Part shown: in pieces, positions 30,394 through 39,678 of the stretch | Layout of the letters: the number at the start of each line of letters is the position of its first letter | Position numbering within the stretch: the stretch's first letter is position 1 | NCBI GenBank assembly: GCA_026770025.1 | Contig: JAMXDE010000042.1 | Span: 310,001-374,000 of the forward strand | DNA length: 64,000 nucleotides | DNA from: Craspedostauros australis | Lineage: Eukaryota; Bacillariophyta; Bacillariophyceae; Mastogloiales; Achnanthaceae | Direction: 5' to 3' | Translations under genes and position numbers: made by a program | Notes under the pieces: model-generated | Databases searched by the model: none | The model's input: the letters and a program-made list of their open reading frames with translations, nothing else | Told to the model about the DNA's origin: nothing

Positions 30394-31965
30394 TCATTTC
30401 TGTTTCCTGTTCTTCGCACAATCGAAAGCGATGTCAAGCAGTGTGGTGATCGCATGGATATTCTCGAATCCGCACTCCTGCAGCATCTGATGGAGATAGA
30501 ACCGACCGGGCGCACAAAATCCTTCCACGGACACATCCACAAGACCCAGTCCGGCCATCGCATCTCGCTCTTCGATTGTCATCAGCTGCTTTCTGGAAAT
30601 CAGATCGTCGCAAAGCTCCTTCATGGTGGCATAGTCGGTTGGCGATCTTCGCTCGCATTTATCACCATTCTTGTCACCCCTGTCGGCGATGTGCGAATCA
30701 CCATCGCCATCGCCATCGGTGCCATCATCACCACGAGGACCACCGTTGCCACCATCGCCATCGCTTTTGATGTTATTGGTACCATTGATGCGATCACCTC
30801 TCTTGGTAGAAGCTGTGTTCGACAAAGCATGTCGCTGATGGAACAACACGTCCGTTCTCAGTACATACTTGCTGCCCCATTGCAACGGAGCTCCAGAATG
30901 GTATAAATCATGTTCGAACAGAATGCACGTCCCAGATGCGGGTGGAATCGAGACCACCATCGCTTTGCTTCCCAACAGTCCTCTGTTTGCATTTTCGTTC
31001 TCATTCTCGTTCTCATTCTCACCTCTCCTGCCGCCCATGGTACCTGTGATGTCGGCGATGCCCATGTTGTCCTTTTCATTCCCTTTTCGATGCCGCTTGG
31101 TTTTTGTCAGATGGTTGTAACCGGTGGGATCCTGCTGCACGGATGCGTCCAGGTACAAGGTCTCACCACCCTCGAAGTCAGCGCCCGACCCCGTATTCAA
31201 GTAGAGCAGCACTGTGATGAGGGACGTGTGATCCCCGATCCGCGTCGTGGCATCGTAGTGCGGGCGGAACTCGTCGTTGTCCGATGCATCATACTTGAGA
31301 ACACGCAGACGCGGATTTAGGCCCGTTGGTGACTCGCAACCTTCCCTGTGCAGGAAGGATCGGAAGTCCTTGGATTGGTGCAGCGCCGGCCGCAGCCGTT
31401 CCCATAGCATGTCCACTGACGACGGATGGTCGAACACGCTGAGCTTGTGCGGATTGGGATTCTGCAGCTTGACAGGGTGCTGCGTCCCATCAGGCGCAGT
31501 GTGCATGGCCTCCGTGATGTAGTCGAATCCGCGTCTGCCCCTCCCAGCCGGTGCTGCGGCACCGAGACGTATCAACGCCTCGCACTCCTCCGGCGTCACG
31601 ACGTCAGGGATCCGAATCGCAAAGCAGTCCTCTGGCGCGTGGAAGTGCCGCGAAACGTTCTGGGGGAGGGTGATGGGCGATGCAGAACCAGCGCTGGCGT
31701 TGTCATGATGGTCGGGAGCATCAGGATGGTTGCTGCCGGCGGTCGTCATGATTTCAGTCGTTTCTATTTCCTCCGAATGGACTCGCTGCTGCTGCTGTGG
31801 CTGCTGTTGTTGTTGCTGTTGTTGCTGTTGTTGCTGTTGTTGCTGTTGTTGCTGTTGTTGCTGTTGTTGCTGCTGTTGCTGTTGGCGGTGGAGTGTTTGA
31901 CGATGGCAGTACCGACGGTGATGATGTTGCTGGTGGTAGGCGCTGAGCAAAGGTGTTGAAAGCAC
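30394..31965 (-). CDS. 2-oxoglutarate/Fe(II) dioxygenase, prolyl 4-hydroxylase-like, with polyQ
   Basis: 523 aa, one exon. The N-terminus has a polyglutamine tract of more than 25 residues from mixed CAG/CAA codons. The catalytic domain shows 'IPDVVTPEECEALI', the HxD iron ligands in 'FRPHYDATTR' (His236, Asp238), 'SLITVLLYLN', 'FEGGETLYLD', the distal His in 'LYHSG' (His356), and a basic residue in 'KYVLRTDV' for 2-oxoglutarate. All expected ligands are present. A charged, Asn/Glu-rich insert separates 'YLD' from the distal His. This class hydroxylates prolyl or other residues; the target is unknown and no signal peptide is evident. A start at Met73, after the polyQ, is possible and would still give the whole domain. 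Confidence 0.84.
   Translation of the reverse strand: MLSTPLLSAYHQQHHHRRYCHRQTLHRQQQQQQQQQQQQQQQQQQQQQQQQQQQQPQQQQRVHSEEIETTEIMTTAGSNHPDAPDHHDNASAGSASPITLPQNVSRHFHAPEDCFAIRIPDVVTPEECEALIRLGAAAPAGRGRRGFDYITEAMHTAPDGTQHPVKLQNPNPHKLSVFDHPSSVDMLWERLRPALHQSKDFRSFLHREGCESPTGLNPRLRVLKYDASDNDEFRPHYDATTRIGDHTSLITVLLYLNTGSGADFEGGETLYLDASVQQDPTGYNHLTKTKRHRKGNEKDNMGIADITGTMGGRRGENENENENENANRGLLGSKAMVVSIPPASGTCILFEHDLYHSGAPLQWGSKYVLRTDVLFHQRHALSNTASTKRGDRINGTNNIKSDGDGGNGGPRGDDGTDGDGDGDSHIADRGDKNGDKCERRSPTDYATMKELCDDLISRKQLMTIEERDAMAGLGLVDVSVEGFCAPGRFYLHQMLQECGFENIHAITTLLDIAFDCAKNRKQK
31780..31885. repeat. CAG/CAA polyglutamine repeat
   Basis: An uninterrupted (TTG/CTG)n run on the + strand encodes the polyQ of the dioxygenase on the - strand. 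Mixed codons suggest a moderately stable repeat. Confidence 0.9.
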
Positions 31966-32815
31966 TTACACTACTCCACGATTCTTCAAATCTGCATACC
32001 ATACGATTATATTATATAATAGAATAGTTCGCTCGTATCGCATCGCATGGCTTGGCTTGGCAGTCCAGCACTATTGCTTGTTCCGTGTTCCTGTCTTCCT
32101 CTTGTTCCTTCTTCGTCTTTTTGTCTCTTGTTGTTGTTGTTGTTGTTGTTGTAACGGTCATTTTTGTTTTTCGTTGGTTTTGGCGCCAACAGTTTGCAGG
32201 TTGCATGGACAGACTGAATATTGAATGCACTGTTTGACTCGAATGACTCATACGGCGAAAACGAAGGAGGGTTTGAAAGTAGCGGCGTAAACAATACAAC
32301 TACTACTTTATGAGCCCATTCAGTCACAAACCAACGAGTCGCGGGGGGAGACATTTTTTGGCCAGTTGGTCCATCCTTCCGAGGTTCTCGCAGTGAGCGG
32401 TGTTATCGCGGCACCGTTTTACGTTTGCTGCAGGTCGTGGAGAAGTTGCCTCCAAAGGCACGAAAAAACTCACTATGGAGAATGGGATGATCTAGATGGA
32501 TTAACAATCCGCAATTTCGAACTTGTGAACCCTGAATGGCGTCAGGAGATCGTGTCTGGTGTGTTGAATGTATGGATTGTGGCTGGCTGTATTCTGCTTT
32601 CTCTACTCCCTGGTTGCCGCTTGTGGGTTTGTTGTTGTGGCTATCGCTGTTTGTTGGCATCCTTGACTCGTCCGAGTCGTCGTGTCCGGTTTCACTCCGA
32701 TGGCATGGTGTGCATATGTTCCATTTTACAAATACTCTGCTCAAGTGCTACTTTCTGACGCACACTCTTGCTGCGCCGGGTTCCGAGCTGAACTCCTATT
32801 TCATATTGTCTGTTC
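31966..32815. other. Intergenic between dioxygenase and aminotransferase-like copy 1
   Basis: It holds a (TTG)n run near 32130-32151 and one copy of a ~95-bp segment (32314-32405) seen again at 35528-35625. The last ~140 bp match the 3' flank of the inverted gene copy at 41801-41930. No gene is recognised. Confidence 0.5.
32314..32405 (+). repeat. Direct repeat, copy 1
   Basis: It begins 'CCCATTCAGTCACAAACC' and runs through 'AGTTGGTCC', 'TCCTTCCG' and 'GGTGTT'. A clearly related copy lies at 35528-35625 in the same orientation, so the pair brackets aminotransferase-like copy 1. Confidence 0.75.
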
Positions 32816-34833
32816 TTACGTGAACTTTGGAATAGCAACCGCGAAGCCGGGTTTGTTGGGAAGCTCCTTGTAGGCGACCTGCAACTTCTCCGTGACTGGT
32901 CCGCGCTTGCCGCTGCCGATGGCACGGGCGTCGATCGTGGCCACAGAGATCAATCCGTCCATGGTGCTGGCCGTGAAGACTTCTTCCGCGTCGAAGAATT
33001 CGGTGAGCGAGATGCGTCTGGCAGTGCATGGGATGCCGAGCTCTTCGGCCAAGGCGATTGTGTTGGCCCTGGCAACTCTTGCAACGCAGTGCTCTTCGTG
33101 CGGTGTCAACAACACACCTTCGCTGTCCACCATGAAGATGTTGGCGGTGCTGGTTTCCGAGACGTATCCATCCGCATCGAGAATGACGGCATCTGCGGCA
33201 CCCGCCTTGTTTGCTTGCATCTTTGGCATGATCTTTGGGATCTGTTCGTGATGGAATGCAACATAGTAGCGAAATCCGTGGAACAGAGCAGAGCAGGTGA
33301 ACGGAATGCAGGAATAATGTGGTAGAACACATGCAGCGGAATGGTTAGGGATGTGCGCGCGATGATATGCAGAATAGAAATCATCAGTGACTTCTCCCCT
33401 CGCCGTATGGCACGTACCATGTTGTTGCTCTGGATGTTGGAAAGCACGCTGGATGATGGGTGCCTGCGCTCCGATGCGGAGATGAGCGCGATCCCTTCGG
33501 TCTTGCTTCCGTTGTCGCTTGCTGCATCGATGGGCTTCCATTCTGGAAGGATGATGAGGGTGGTGCCGTAGATGTTTGACTTGGGATCCAGGGACGATTT
33601 GCTCTTCTCACCGCGTGTCAACGTGACGCGAATGTAGGTGTCATCGCGCATGCAGTTGGCAGCGAGGGTCTTGAAGATGGCTTCCATGATTTGGTCCTTG
33701 GTGTGGACGTTCTCGAAGGCCAACGCCTTGGCGGAACGCAGGAGGCGATCGAGGTGCTCTTCGAACGAGGGAATCTTGCCATCGTGCACACGCATTCCCT
33801 CCCATACGGCGTCGCCGCCTTCGACGGCGGAATCGAATGGGTTGAGGCCGGCCATGAGGCGCGGGGAGATGCGACCGCGGCTGGGTGATCCGACCCAGAC
33901 CACGAGGTGCTCGTTTCTTGGGTCCTCGTAGATCTTCTGGCCCGCTGGTGGCCCGCGGTTCTTGTACGACTCGGTGAACTGCTGGAAGAATTCATAAATC
34001 GGCACGCAGGCCTTGAGAGCCATGTTGAGTCTGGGATCGAGCATGCGGTACCTCTTGCCGGCGATGCATTCGAGGCCGCTGGACTCCTTGGTCTTGCTTT
34101 TTGTCACCCACCCGTCGGTCTTGTGGACGTTGTAGTACCAGTAGCTCGCGAATGGTCCGTCGCACTTGTGCGGACCGGCCTCCCAGGAGAGCATGCTCTC
34201 ACGGAATGGAATGCCGAGGCTGGCGCAGAGGTGCTCCAATGTGCTCTTAGGGTCGCTGACGAGATCGTCGGAGTCGATGACGATCGGCTTGAACTTGCGA
34301 TCCGCATCCATGTTGCCCTCGACCTGCGAAAAGGCGGACATGAGATGGGTGTACCCGATCTCCTCGATGCAGAGGTTGTTTCCGTGGATAGCACTGTCGC
34401 ACTTCCATGAAGACAGCACGGCGAATGGTTCGCGGATGAGGAAGAAGTGCTTGTGCACGAGGTTGATGGTCTCGTGCTTGACTTCGTCGTTGAAGTCGTA
34501 CAGATACGCGTGCTTCACAATCTGCTTGGCGAAGATGACGCCTCCCGTTTCCGGCAACCGCTCCGCAGCCTTGAGGATGCGGTCGTTGCAGGATGGGAGC
34601 ACGCTTGCCCAGGCCTCTTCCGTGCCCACCTCACCCTCGGGTGGCATTCCGTTGAGCATGCTCTCGGTGTACGGACGAATCACCCTGTGTCCCTTGGTGC
34701 GGAGGAATTCGCGGCACAAAGGCTCATCAAGCGCAATACAGTCGTCTCCGCGGGCTTCGAAGGTGTAGAGCAGCGCGGTCGAGCGCGAGCGCGGCGCTGA
34801 CCAGCAGTGGATCACTGTCACAGTCTTCGTCAT
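32816..34833 (-). CDS. Sulfotransferase-like + class IV aminotransferase-like fusion, copy 1 (2 exons)
   Basis: Exon 1 is 34833-33418 and exon 2 is 33241-32816, giving 613 aa. The 176-bp intron starts GTACGT and ends GAACAG, phase 0. Residues 1-300 look like a P-loop sulfotransferase: 'HCWSAPRSRSTALLYT' near the N-terminus fits a PAPS-binding loop, and 'FFLIREPFAVLSSW' the second nucleotide-contact region. From about 325 there is a branched-chain-aminotransferase-like (class IV) fold: 'GGDAVWEGMRVHDGKIPSFEEHLDRL' in blocks, then 'ILDADGYVSETSTANIFMV'. Plants have BCAT-like proteins with a comparable fusion. The segment that normally carries the PLP lysine reads 'SVLSNIQSNN', with Asn466 where family members have Lys. 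A normal transaminase activity is therefore doubtful. It pairs with an inverted copy at 39679-41800. Confidence 0.85.
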
Positions 34834-34905
34834 GGTATTGATGTTGTTGTCGTTGCTATTGCGGTTGTTGCGATTGCTCCTGTTTGTTTTTATGATGACA
34901 TTCGC

Positions 34906-35010
34906 ACCTGCCGCATCTCAGTTGTGGCGAGGAGCGTGGGGATTCATTCCGAATGGTGTGGCGATCGTGGCGATCGTGCGCATGGATCAACACATGAATC
35001 TGGCGTTCTG
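34906..35010 (-). promoter_or_regulatory. Shared upstream element, copy 1
   Basis: The core 'GCCGCATCTCAGTTG' and 'TTCCGAATGGTGTGG' recur, with the same spacing, at 35277-35380 and, inverted, at 39475-39580 ahead of the second gene copy. Its position just upstream of both gene copies suggests it was copied with the promoter; function is inferred. Confidence 0.55.
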
Positions 35011-35033
35011 CCCAGCGAAGGCGCCTGTGATGG

Positions 35034-35142
35034 AGCACACCAAAGCGATAGAGGACACCAGTGTGATAGAGGAAGCTCGTTTGGCGGAGCACACCAGCGT
35101 GATAGAGGAAGCTCGTTGGGCGGAGGACACCACCGTAATGGA
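35034..35142. repeat. 36-bp tandem repeat (about 3 copies)
   Basis: Units read 'ACACCAGTGTGATAGAGGAA' followed by 'GCTCGTTTGGCGGAGC'. The last copy is partial and diverged. Confidence 0.8.
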
Positions 35143-35276
35143 GTGGCTGATACGTTGTTTGTGCCGAATCACTACATTCTTGTTTTTATGAGCAATTCTG
35201 GCTGTGTGGTGTTTCGACCTCTCGCGATCTTGTGTTCTTGTTTGGTGGTGGCAGTGCAAGTACGCGGTATGACGAC

Positions 35277-35380
35277 ACGTGCCGCATCTCGGTTGGGTGA
35301 GGAGTGGAGATTTGTTCCGAATGACGTGGCAATGATGACTTTCGTCCACACGAATCAACATGACTCTGGGCACGACTAAA
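35277..35380 (-). promoter_or_regulatory. Shared upstream element, copy 2
   Basis: It has the 'TGCCGCATCTCGGTTGG' and 'TTCCGAATGACGTGGC' core and the 'CAACATGACTCTG' tail shared with the element at 39475-39580. Confidence 0.5.
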
Positions 35381-35527
35381 ACGGACTATCGGACTAGCGG
35401 ACACAACCACCATGTCATGAACGGGCAAAGTTAATCTTGAATGCGAACTATTTAGTCCTGGTTCGAATGTCCTCTCCGACAGTGTCATTTTATCAATCTC
35501 TGATTGAATTGTGTTTCGGCTGTATTT

Positions 35528-35625
35528 CAGGGCCCATTCAGTCACAAACCAACGAGTTGCGGGGAGGGGTGCTCTTGGTCAGTTGGTCCGTCCTTCCGCG
35601 GCTCTCACAGTGCGCCGTGTTGTAG
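35528..35625 (+). repeat. Direct repeat, copy 2
   Basis: It matches 32314-32405, including 'CCCATTCAGTCACAAACC', 'AGTTGGTCCGTCCTTCCG' and 'GTGTTGTAG', with small gaps. Confidence 0.75.
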
Positions 35626-36109
35626 AAATGCTCCGTCGGTCCGACTTTTTGACCAGAACTGTCAATCTTCCGTTGCTGAATGCGTGTGGTTGTGTCGACA
35701 GACAGACATATGTCCTGTGCTATTTATTCATGTCCGCGAGAAAGGGACGCTCTGCTTCGGTGTTTTTAGGGGACTCACTCACCAGGTCGTTTTGGCGTTG
35801 CCCAATCACGATGGCCGGCCTTTTGACAGGCGCGTCCTTGCGACAACGGCGAAAATATTATTTTAGACACGAAGCCCACACATCACATGTTTCCTTGTAG
35901 ATAAGAGTAGACGAGATGAGACAAGTTTCTGATGTCGTTGATGAATCCTGTTCTGTGGAATACGAGTAGAGGGTGAAACCAACTATATTGCATGCTGACA
36001 TCGGCCACGAACATTTAACTATCTTGGGGCGATCTAGATCCAACTGCTGGGAGTTTCAGATTGCATGTAGTCAATTCCCACGATACTGTTTGGTCACTGT
36101 GTGTACTGT

Positions 36110-36600
36110 GTTGGCCATATGTGCATACACAAGGTCAAGCATATTTGATTCCACCAACCGCACCACTCCAAACACGCTCCAAAGAGTATGGCCAAAGAGT
36201 TTGAAGTCTTAGATCCGTCCGGAAGGGATCGAAATGTAAAGATGCTGATGCCACGTGCTACTACGTGGGACAGGACTACGGTGCACATCAAGTTGTGCAG
36301 AATTCTGCATATCTATGCATCTGGCAGGAAATTTTGAGAGATCTGACCAACTGCATCAATCTAATGACACTCCAAAGAATATGGGCATGGAATTTGAAGT
36401 GGTAGATCTGTCTGGAAGGGATCCAATTCTCTGGATGCTGATACCACACAGTACTGAATGGCACGCATCGCGCTGTGCAGAGTTCTGAGCATATGTGCAT
36501 AAAAATGTCAATCATATCCCAATCCAACACTTCGATGACTCCAAACCTACTGCAAAGGGTACGGACATGGAGGTTGAAGTGGTAGATTCGTGCCAGGATG
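36110..36600. repeat. Degenerate tandem repeat, about 185-bp period
   Basis: About two and a half units share 'CACTCCAAA', 'AAAGAGTATGG', 'TTTGAAGT-GTAGATC', 'GGAAGGGATC', 'GATGCTGAT-CCAC' and 'GTGCAGA-TTCTG-ATAT' in the same order. Identity looks moderate. Confidence 0.65.
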
Positions 36601-37016
36601 TATGTGTATGCGCATTGCTCACCCATTGTTCTCTCACGGCATGCGAGCGAGCGGCTTTGACATTTGCGTCATCGGCCATTGGCGATTGTGTGAGTCACGA
36701 CCTAAATTGTGAGAGCTATGTTTTGTCCCCAACGACGGACAGATGTGAGACAAGAAATCTGAGAGAATAGCAAGAGAGCACCTTGCGTGACAACTCATAG
36801 TCGAGTGAGATACCAAGAGTATCGGAGTGACTTCGAGAGCATTGACGAGGACAGCGACGAGAAGCATCGTGCGCCAGCTAGCAGAGTAATGAAATAGGAG
36901 ATTTCAACGTAACACCACCACAAACATCTACAGTCCAGCAATATCCATGTGAGGAACTCGCCAACAGATTCGTTAGGAAGGGATCCAATTTGAGAGATCA
37001 GGATATCATGTGATGT

Positions 37017-37163
37017 TAGAACAAAATCAAAGATGGGTAGGGTACTGCACCGAAAACTCAGAGTGATCAGATTGTTGATGTTGGTGAGGAGATTGTTTGA
37101 TTCGTGTGTTATTTGTATGAGTAGTAGTATGCGGGCAAGCTCCAAAGATTGAGATCTTGGAAC
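37017..37163 (+). repeat. Inverted repeat, left arm (about 150 bp)
   Basis: Read on +, this arm matches the reverse complement of 38326-38492: both begin 'GTTAGAAC', pass through 'AAAGATGGGTAGGGTAC' and 'GAGTAGTAGTATGCGGGC', and end 'AGATTGAGATCTTGGAAC'. Confidence 0.8.
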
Positions 37164-38325
37164 TGTGAGCATGAAGTAGAGCTTGCAGGTCTCATGCAAT
37201 TGCAGGTGATATATGACATGGAGACAACACAACAAATGTGTGTGTTGCTGTGTGGGTTCAGATTTGAAAAAGAGTGAATGTTTCGTGCCTTTCAGGGACA
37301 CGCTCCCTGAGATGGCCTGTTCTCAACCGGTTTGAAAGACCGCTTGTTGTTGAGAGCCAGGCAGGGCAAAGTGAACTTGATAGATGTGAACTGTAGGGAT
37401 AATTGCAAAAGGTTGTAAATAACTATCGAAGTGAATTATGATGAAAGGTTGTCCAACTTGAGGAGTCATAGAAAAGTCAAGCATGCAGAGCCATGGGATA
37501 AGCCGTCCTTTGGTAGAACCAAACAGGACACCACCTACTCCTGTGGAGCAGTTGATGCATATCCTTTCTTTGGGGATCTGACCCGAATCTTCCGGTCCAG
37601 AGCAAGGAAGAGCCAAATTGATCTTGTTGAGAGCTACAATCTGATTGGTTGCAGCAACAGATGACAGAAGGAAGCAATGCACTTGCAGATGGAGTGTTGC
37701 TTGCGTCAGAGCAGATAGTGACAAGTGGAATGCAAGATCAGATCGTCATGAGAGCATGGCGAGTGTCTGATTTTGCGCCCCGTCTTGCTTGGTTATCCAC
37801 TGTGTCCTTGTTGCGCATTTTGTGCATGTTAGTGGGTCCTGATGTCGAATGAGCGAATTACTTTTGCTCACACAAGGACTCACTTGCTTGGATTCGCGGC
37901 TCTAACGCGGTGGTGGAGCTAGTGTGTCCCAACTAAAAGTCAGAAAAACAAACACTGTGATACGCCATATTATAGAGGGCAACTCCTCACAATGTTTCTA
38001 GTATTGCAATCACACAATTGATTGTACTCACTTGAGAAGGTCAGGATTCGTTCCCCAGTTATCCAACCCAAGACCAGAGTCTGTCCTGATTGGATGGGGG
38101 TACCTTCTCAGACTTCGGGAAGGACAAGAAATTGATTCCGCAACATCCAAAATCTATGAATGAAGAGAAAATGATTCATGTGACGCGAAATGTGACACAC
38201 GAATGACGCCGCGTCATGTCGCACCAAAATCCCTGTTGAAAATGGAGAAACGGAGAAAATAGAATGTTCTGATTGGTCGATGGGTGTCACTATTGTTAGA
38301 AATATAGCGTTGCGCAAATAAGTTC

Positions 38326-38492
38326 CAAGATCTCAATCTTTGGAGCTCGCCCGCATACTACTACTCATACGAATAGCACACCAATCAAACAATATCCTCA
38401 CCAACAACAACGATCTGATGACTCTGCGCTTTCGGTGTGGTACCCTACCCATCTTTGAATTCGTTCTAACAGGCACGACCGCAACCAGGTCA
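38326..38492 (-). repeat. Inverted repeat, right arm
   Basis: This is the partner of 37017-37163. The arms differ by scattered substitutions and a few indels and enclose about 1.16 kb. Confidence 0.8.
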
Positions 38493-38515
38493 AAGCAGAC
38501 CAGACGTCTGCGGCA

Positions 38516-38809
38516 ATGATGTCTCTGACGCAGGACCTGTTCGATCAACTAAGGTCCAAACCAATCTCAGACATCCTGAATGCCATACGTCCCCTGTGGC
38601 AGGTCCCACCCAGCTCCGATCACCCCTCCATGCTCATCCCCTGGATCCAAGCCGTCCATGCTGGGCATGCTGACGCTGCCCCTCCTGTCTCAAAGGTTCT
38701 GCTCAACTGGATGCGGAACTACAGGCACAAGGAGCACACACAGGCTTTATCTACAATGAGCACCCAGCCAACGCAACCAAGCCCCCTCAATAATCCTGGC
38801 TACAACTAA
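38516..38809 (+). CDS. Small open frame next to inverted repeat, unknown
   Basis: 97 codons whose composition looks protein-like ('QDLFDQLRSKPISDILNAI', 'LLNWMRNYRHK'), beginning just outside the right arm of the inverted repeat. No domain recognised. It could be a gene fragment, part of a decayed mobile element, or a chance frame. Confidence 0.25.
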   Translation: MMSLTQDLFDQLRSKPISDILNAIRPLWQVPPSSDHPSMLIPWIQAVHAGHADAAPPVSKVLLNWMRNYRHKEHTQALSTMSTQPTQPSPLNNPGYN

Positions 38810-39474
38810 TCTCAGTGGGATACCCACGCAAATCCGTTTCTGCTGGTTGCGATCAAGCAGAATAAACACGGCGGAATTAAAGCGTCCTCAGTGCATGGCA
38901 TAACAGCTAAAATCAATGATATATATATGTGGCAACAAGGTGGTGTCATCGTCATGGGAGGAATCGAGGCGAGTTGCTGTAAAAAGGATCTGAGGAGCAT
39001 AGTTCTCAGAACAACTTGGATCGAGTCAATCCTGGTGTTGAATCATCAATGGTTCATGAATGGAAAGGGGGAGGAAAAGAAGGAGGGTGTTGTGGTCATT
39101 GGAGTCGGTAAGCTGCATGTTAAACGAGAATTTCAGGCATCGGCGTGGGATACCTTGAGCCGCAGATAGTCAGTCTGTCCCTAATTGAAATTCAACTCTG
39201 GTTTGGGAGTTTCCTCAAGAGTTCCACTCGTGGACTTGTTTCGCATCGTCACACTGCACAAGCCTTCTGATTGGCTCTTGGAAAGTGGGCGAGTATTCAG
39301 CATGTTTCGATTTGCTGCCATGTCATTCGACCAAACGGTTCGCCGTATTCTTCATCCACCAATCAGATCGCCCCGTATCATCCATCATGGCTCAGCCATT
39401 GGAAAAACGGGTTCGCGAATGTGAGAAAGATTCGAAACGGCCTTGTGAGCAAATTGTTGTCGGCATTGGACAGA

Positions 39475-39580
39475 ACGTCAGAGTCATGTTGATCCAGAGG
39501 TACAGACGAACGTCACACTCACCACACCATTCGGAACAACTCCCCACTCCACACCAAAGCTGAGATGCGGCACACGCGAA
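39475..39580 (+). promoter_or_regulatory. Shared upstream element, copy 3 (inverted)
   Basis: It is the reverse complement of the elements at 34906 and 35277, with 'CACCACACCATTCGGAAC' and 'AGCTGAGATGCGGCA'. It ends about 100 bp before the start of gene copy 2. Confidence 0.55.
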
Positions 39581-39631
39581 CACCATCATAAAAACCAAAC
39601 AAGAGCAATTGCAGCATCAGCAGTAGCCATA

Positions 39632-39675
39632 GCAACAACAACAGCAACAACAACAACAACAACAACAACAACCAC
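39632..39675. repeat. (CAA)n in the 5' leader
   Basis: About ten CAA triplets end in 'CCACACC' immediately before the ATG at 39679. The inverted gene copy has only a short, broken version. Confidence 0.85.
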
Positions 39676-39678
39676 ACC

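Larger units (their letters stand above)
34834..36100. other. Upstream region of aminotransferase-like copy 1
   Basis: It contains two copies of a shared upstream element (34906-35010 and 35277-35380), a 36-bp minisatellite, and the second copy of the ~95-bp direct repeat. No gene is recognised. Confidence 0.5.
38810..39678. other. Upstream region of aminotransferase-like copy 2
   Basis: It contains the inverted shared element (39475-39580) and a (CAA)n leader ending three codons before the gene. No gene is recognised. Confidence 0.5.

Noticed and set aside
34807-35379. 190-codon frame on + starting at copy 1's 5' end
   Set aside because: It runs through the 36-bp minisatellite and two upstream-element copies; composition follows the repeats.
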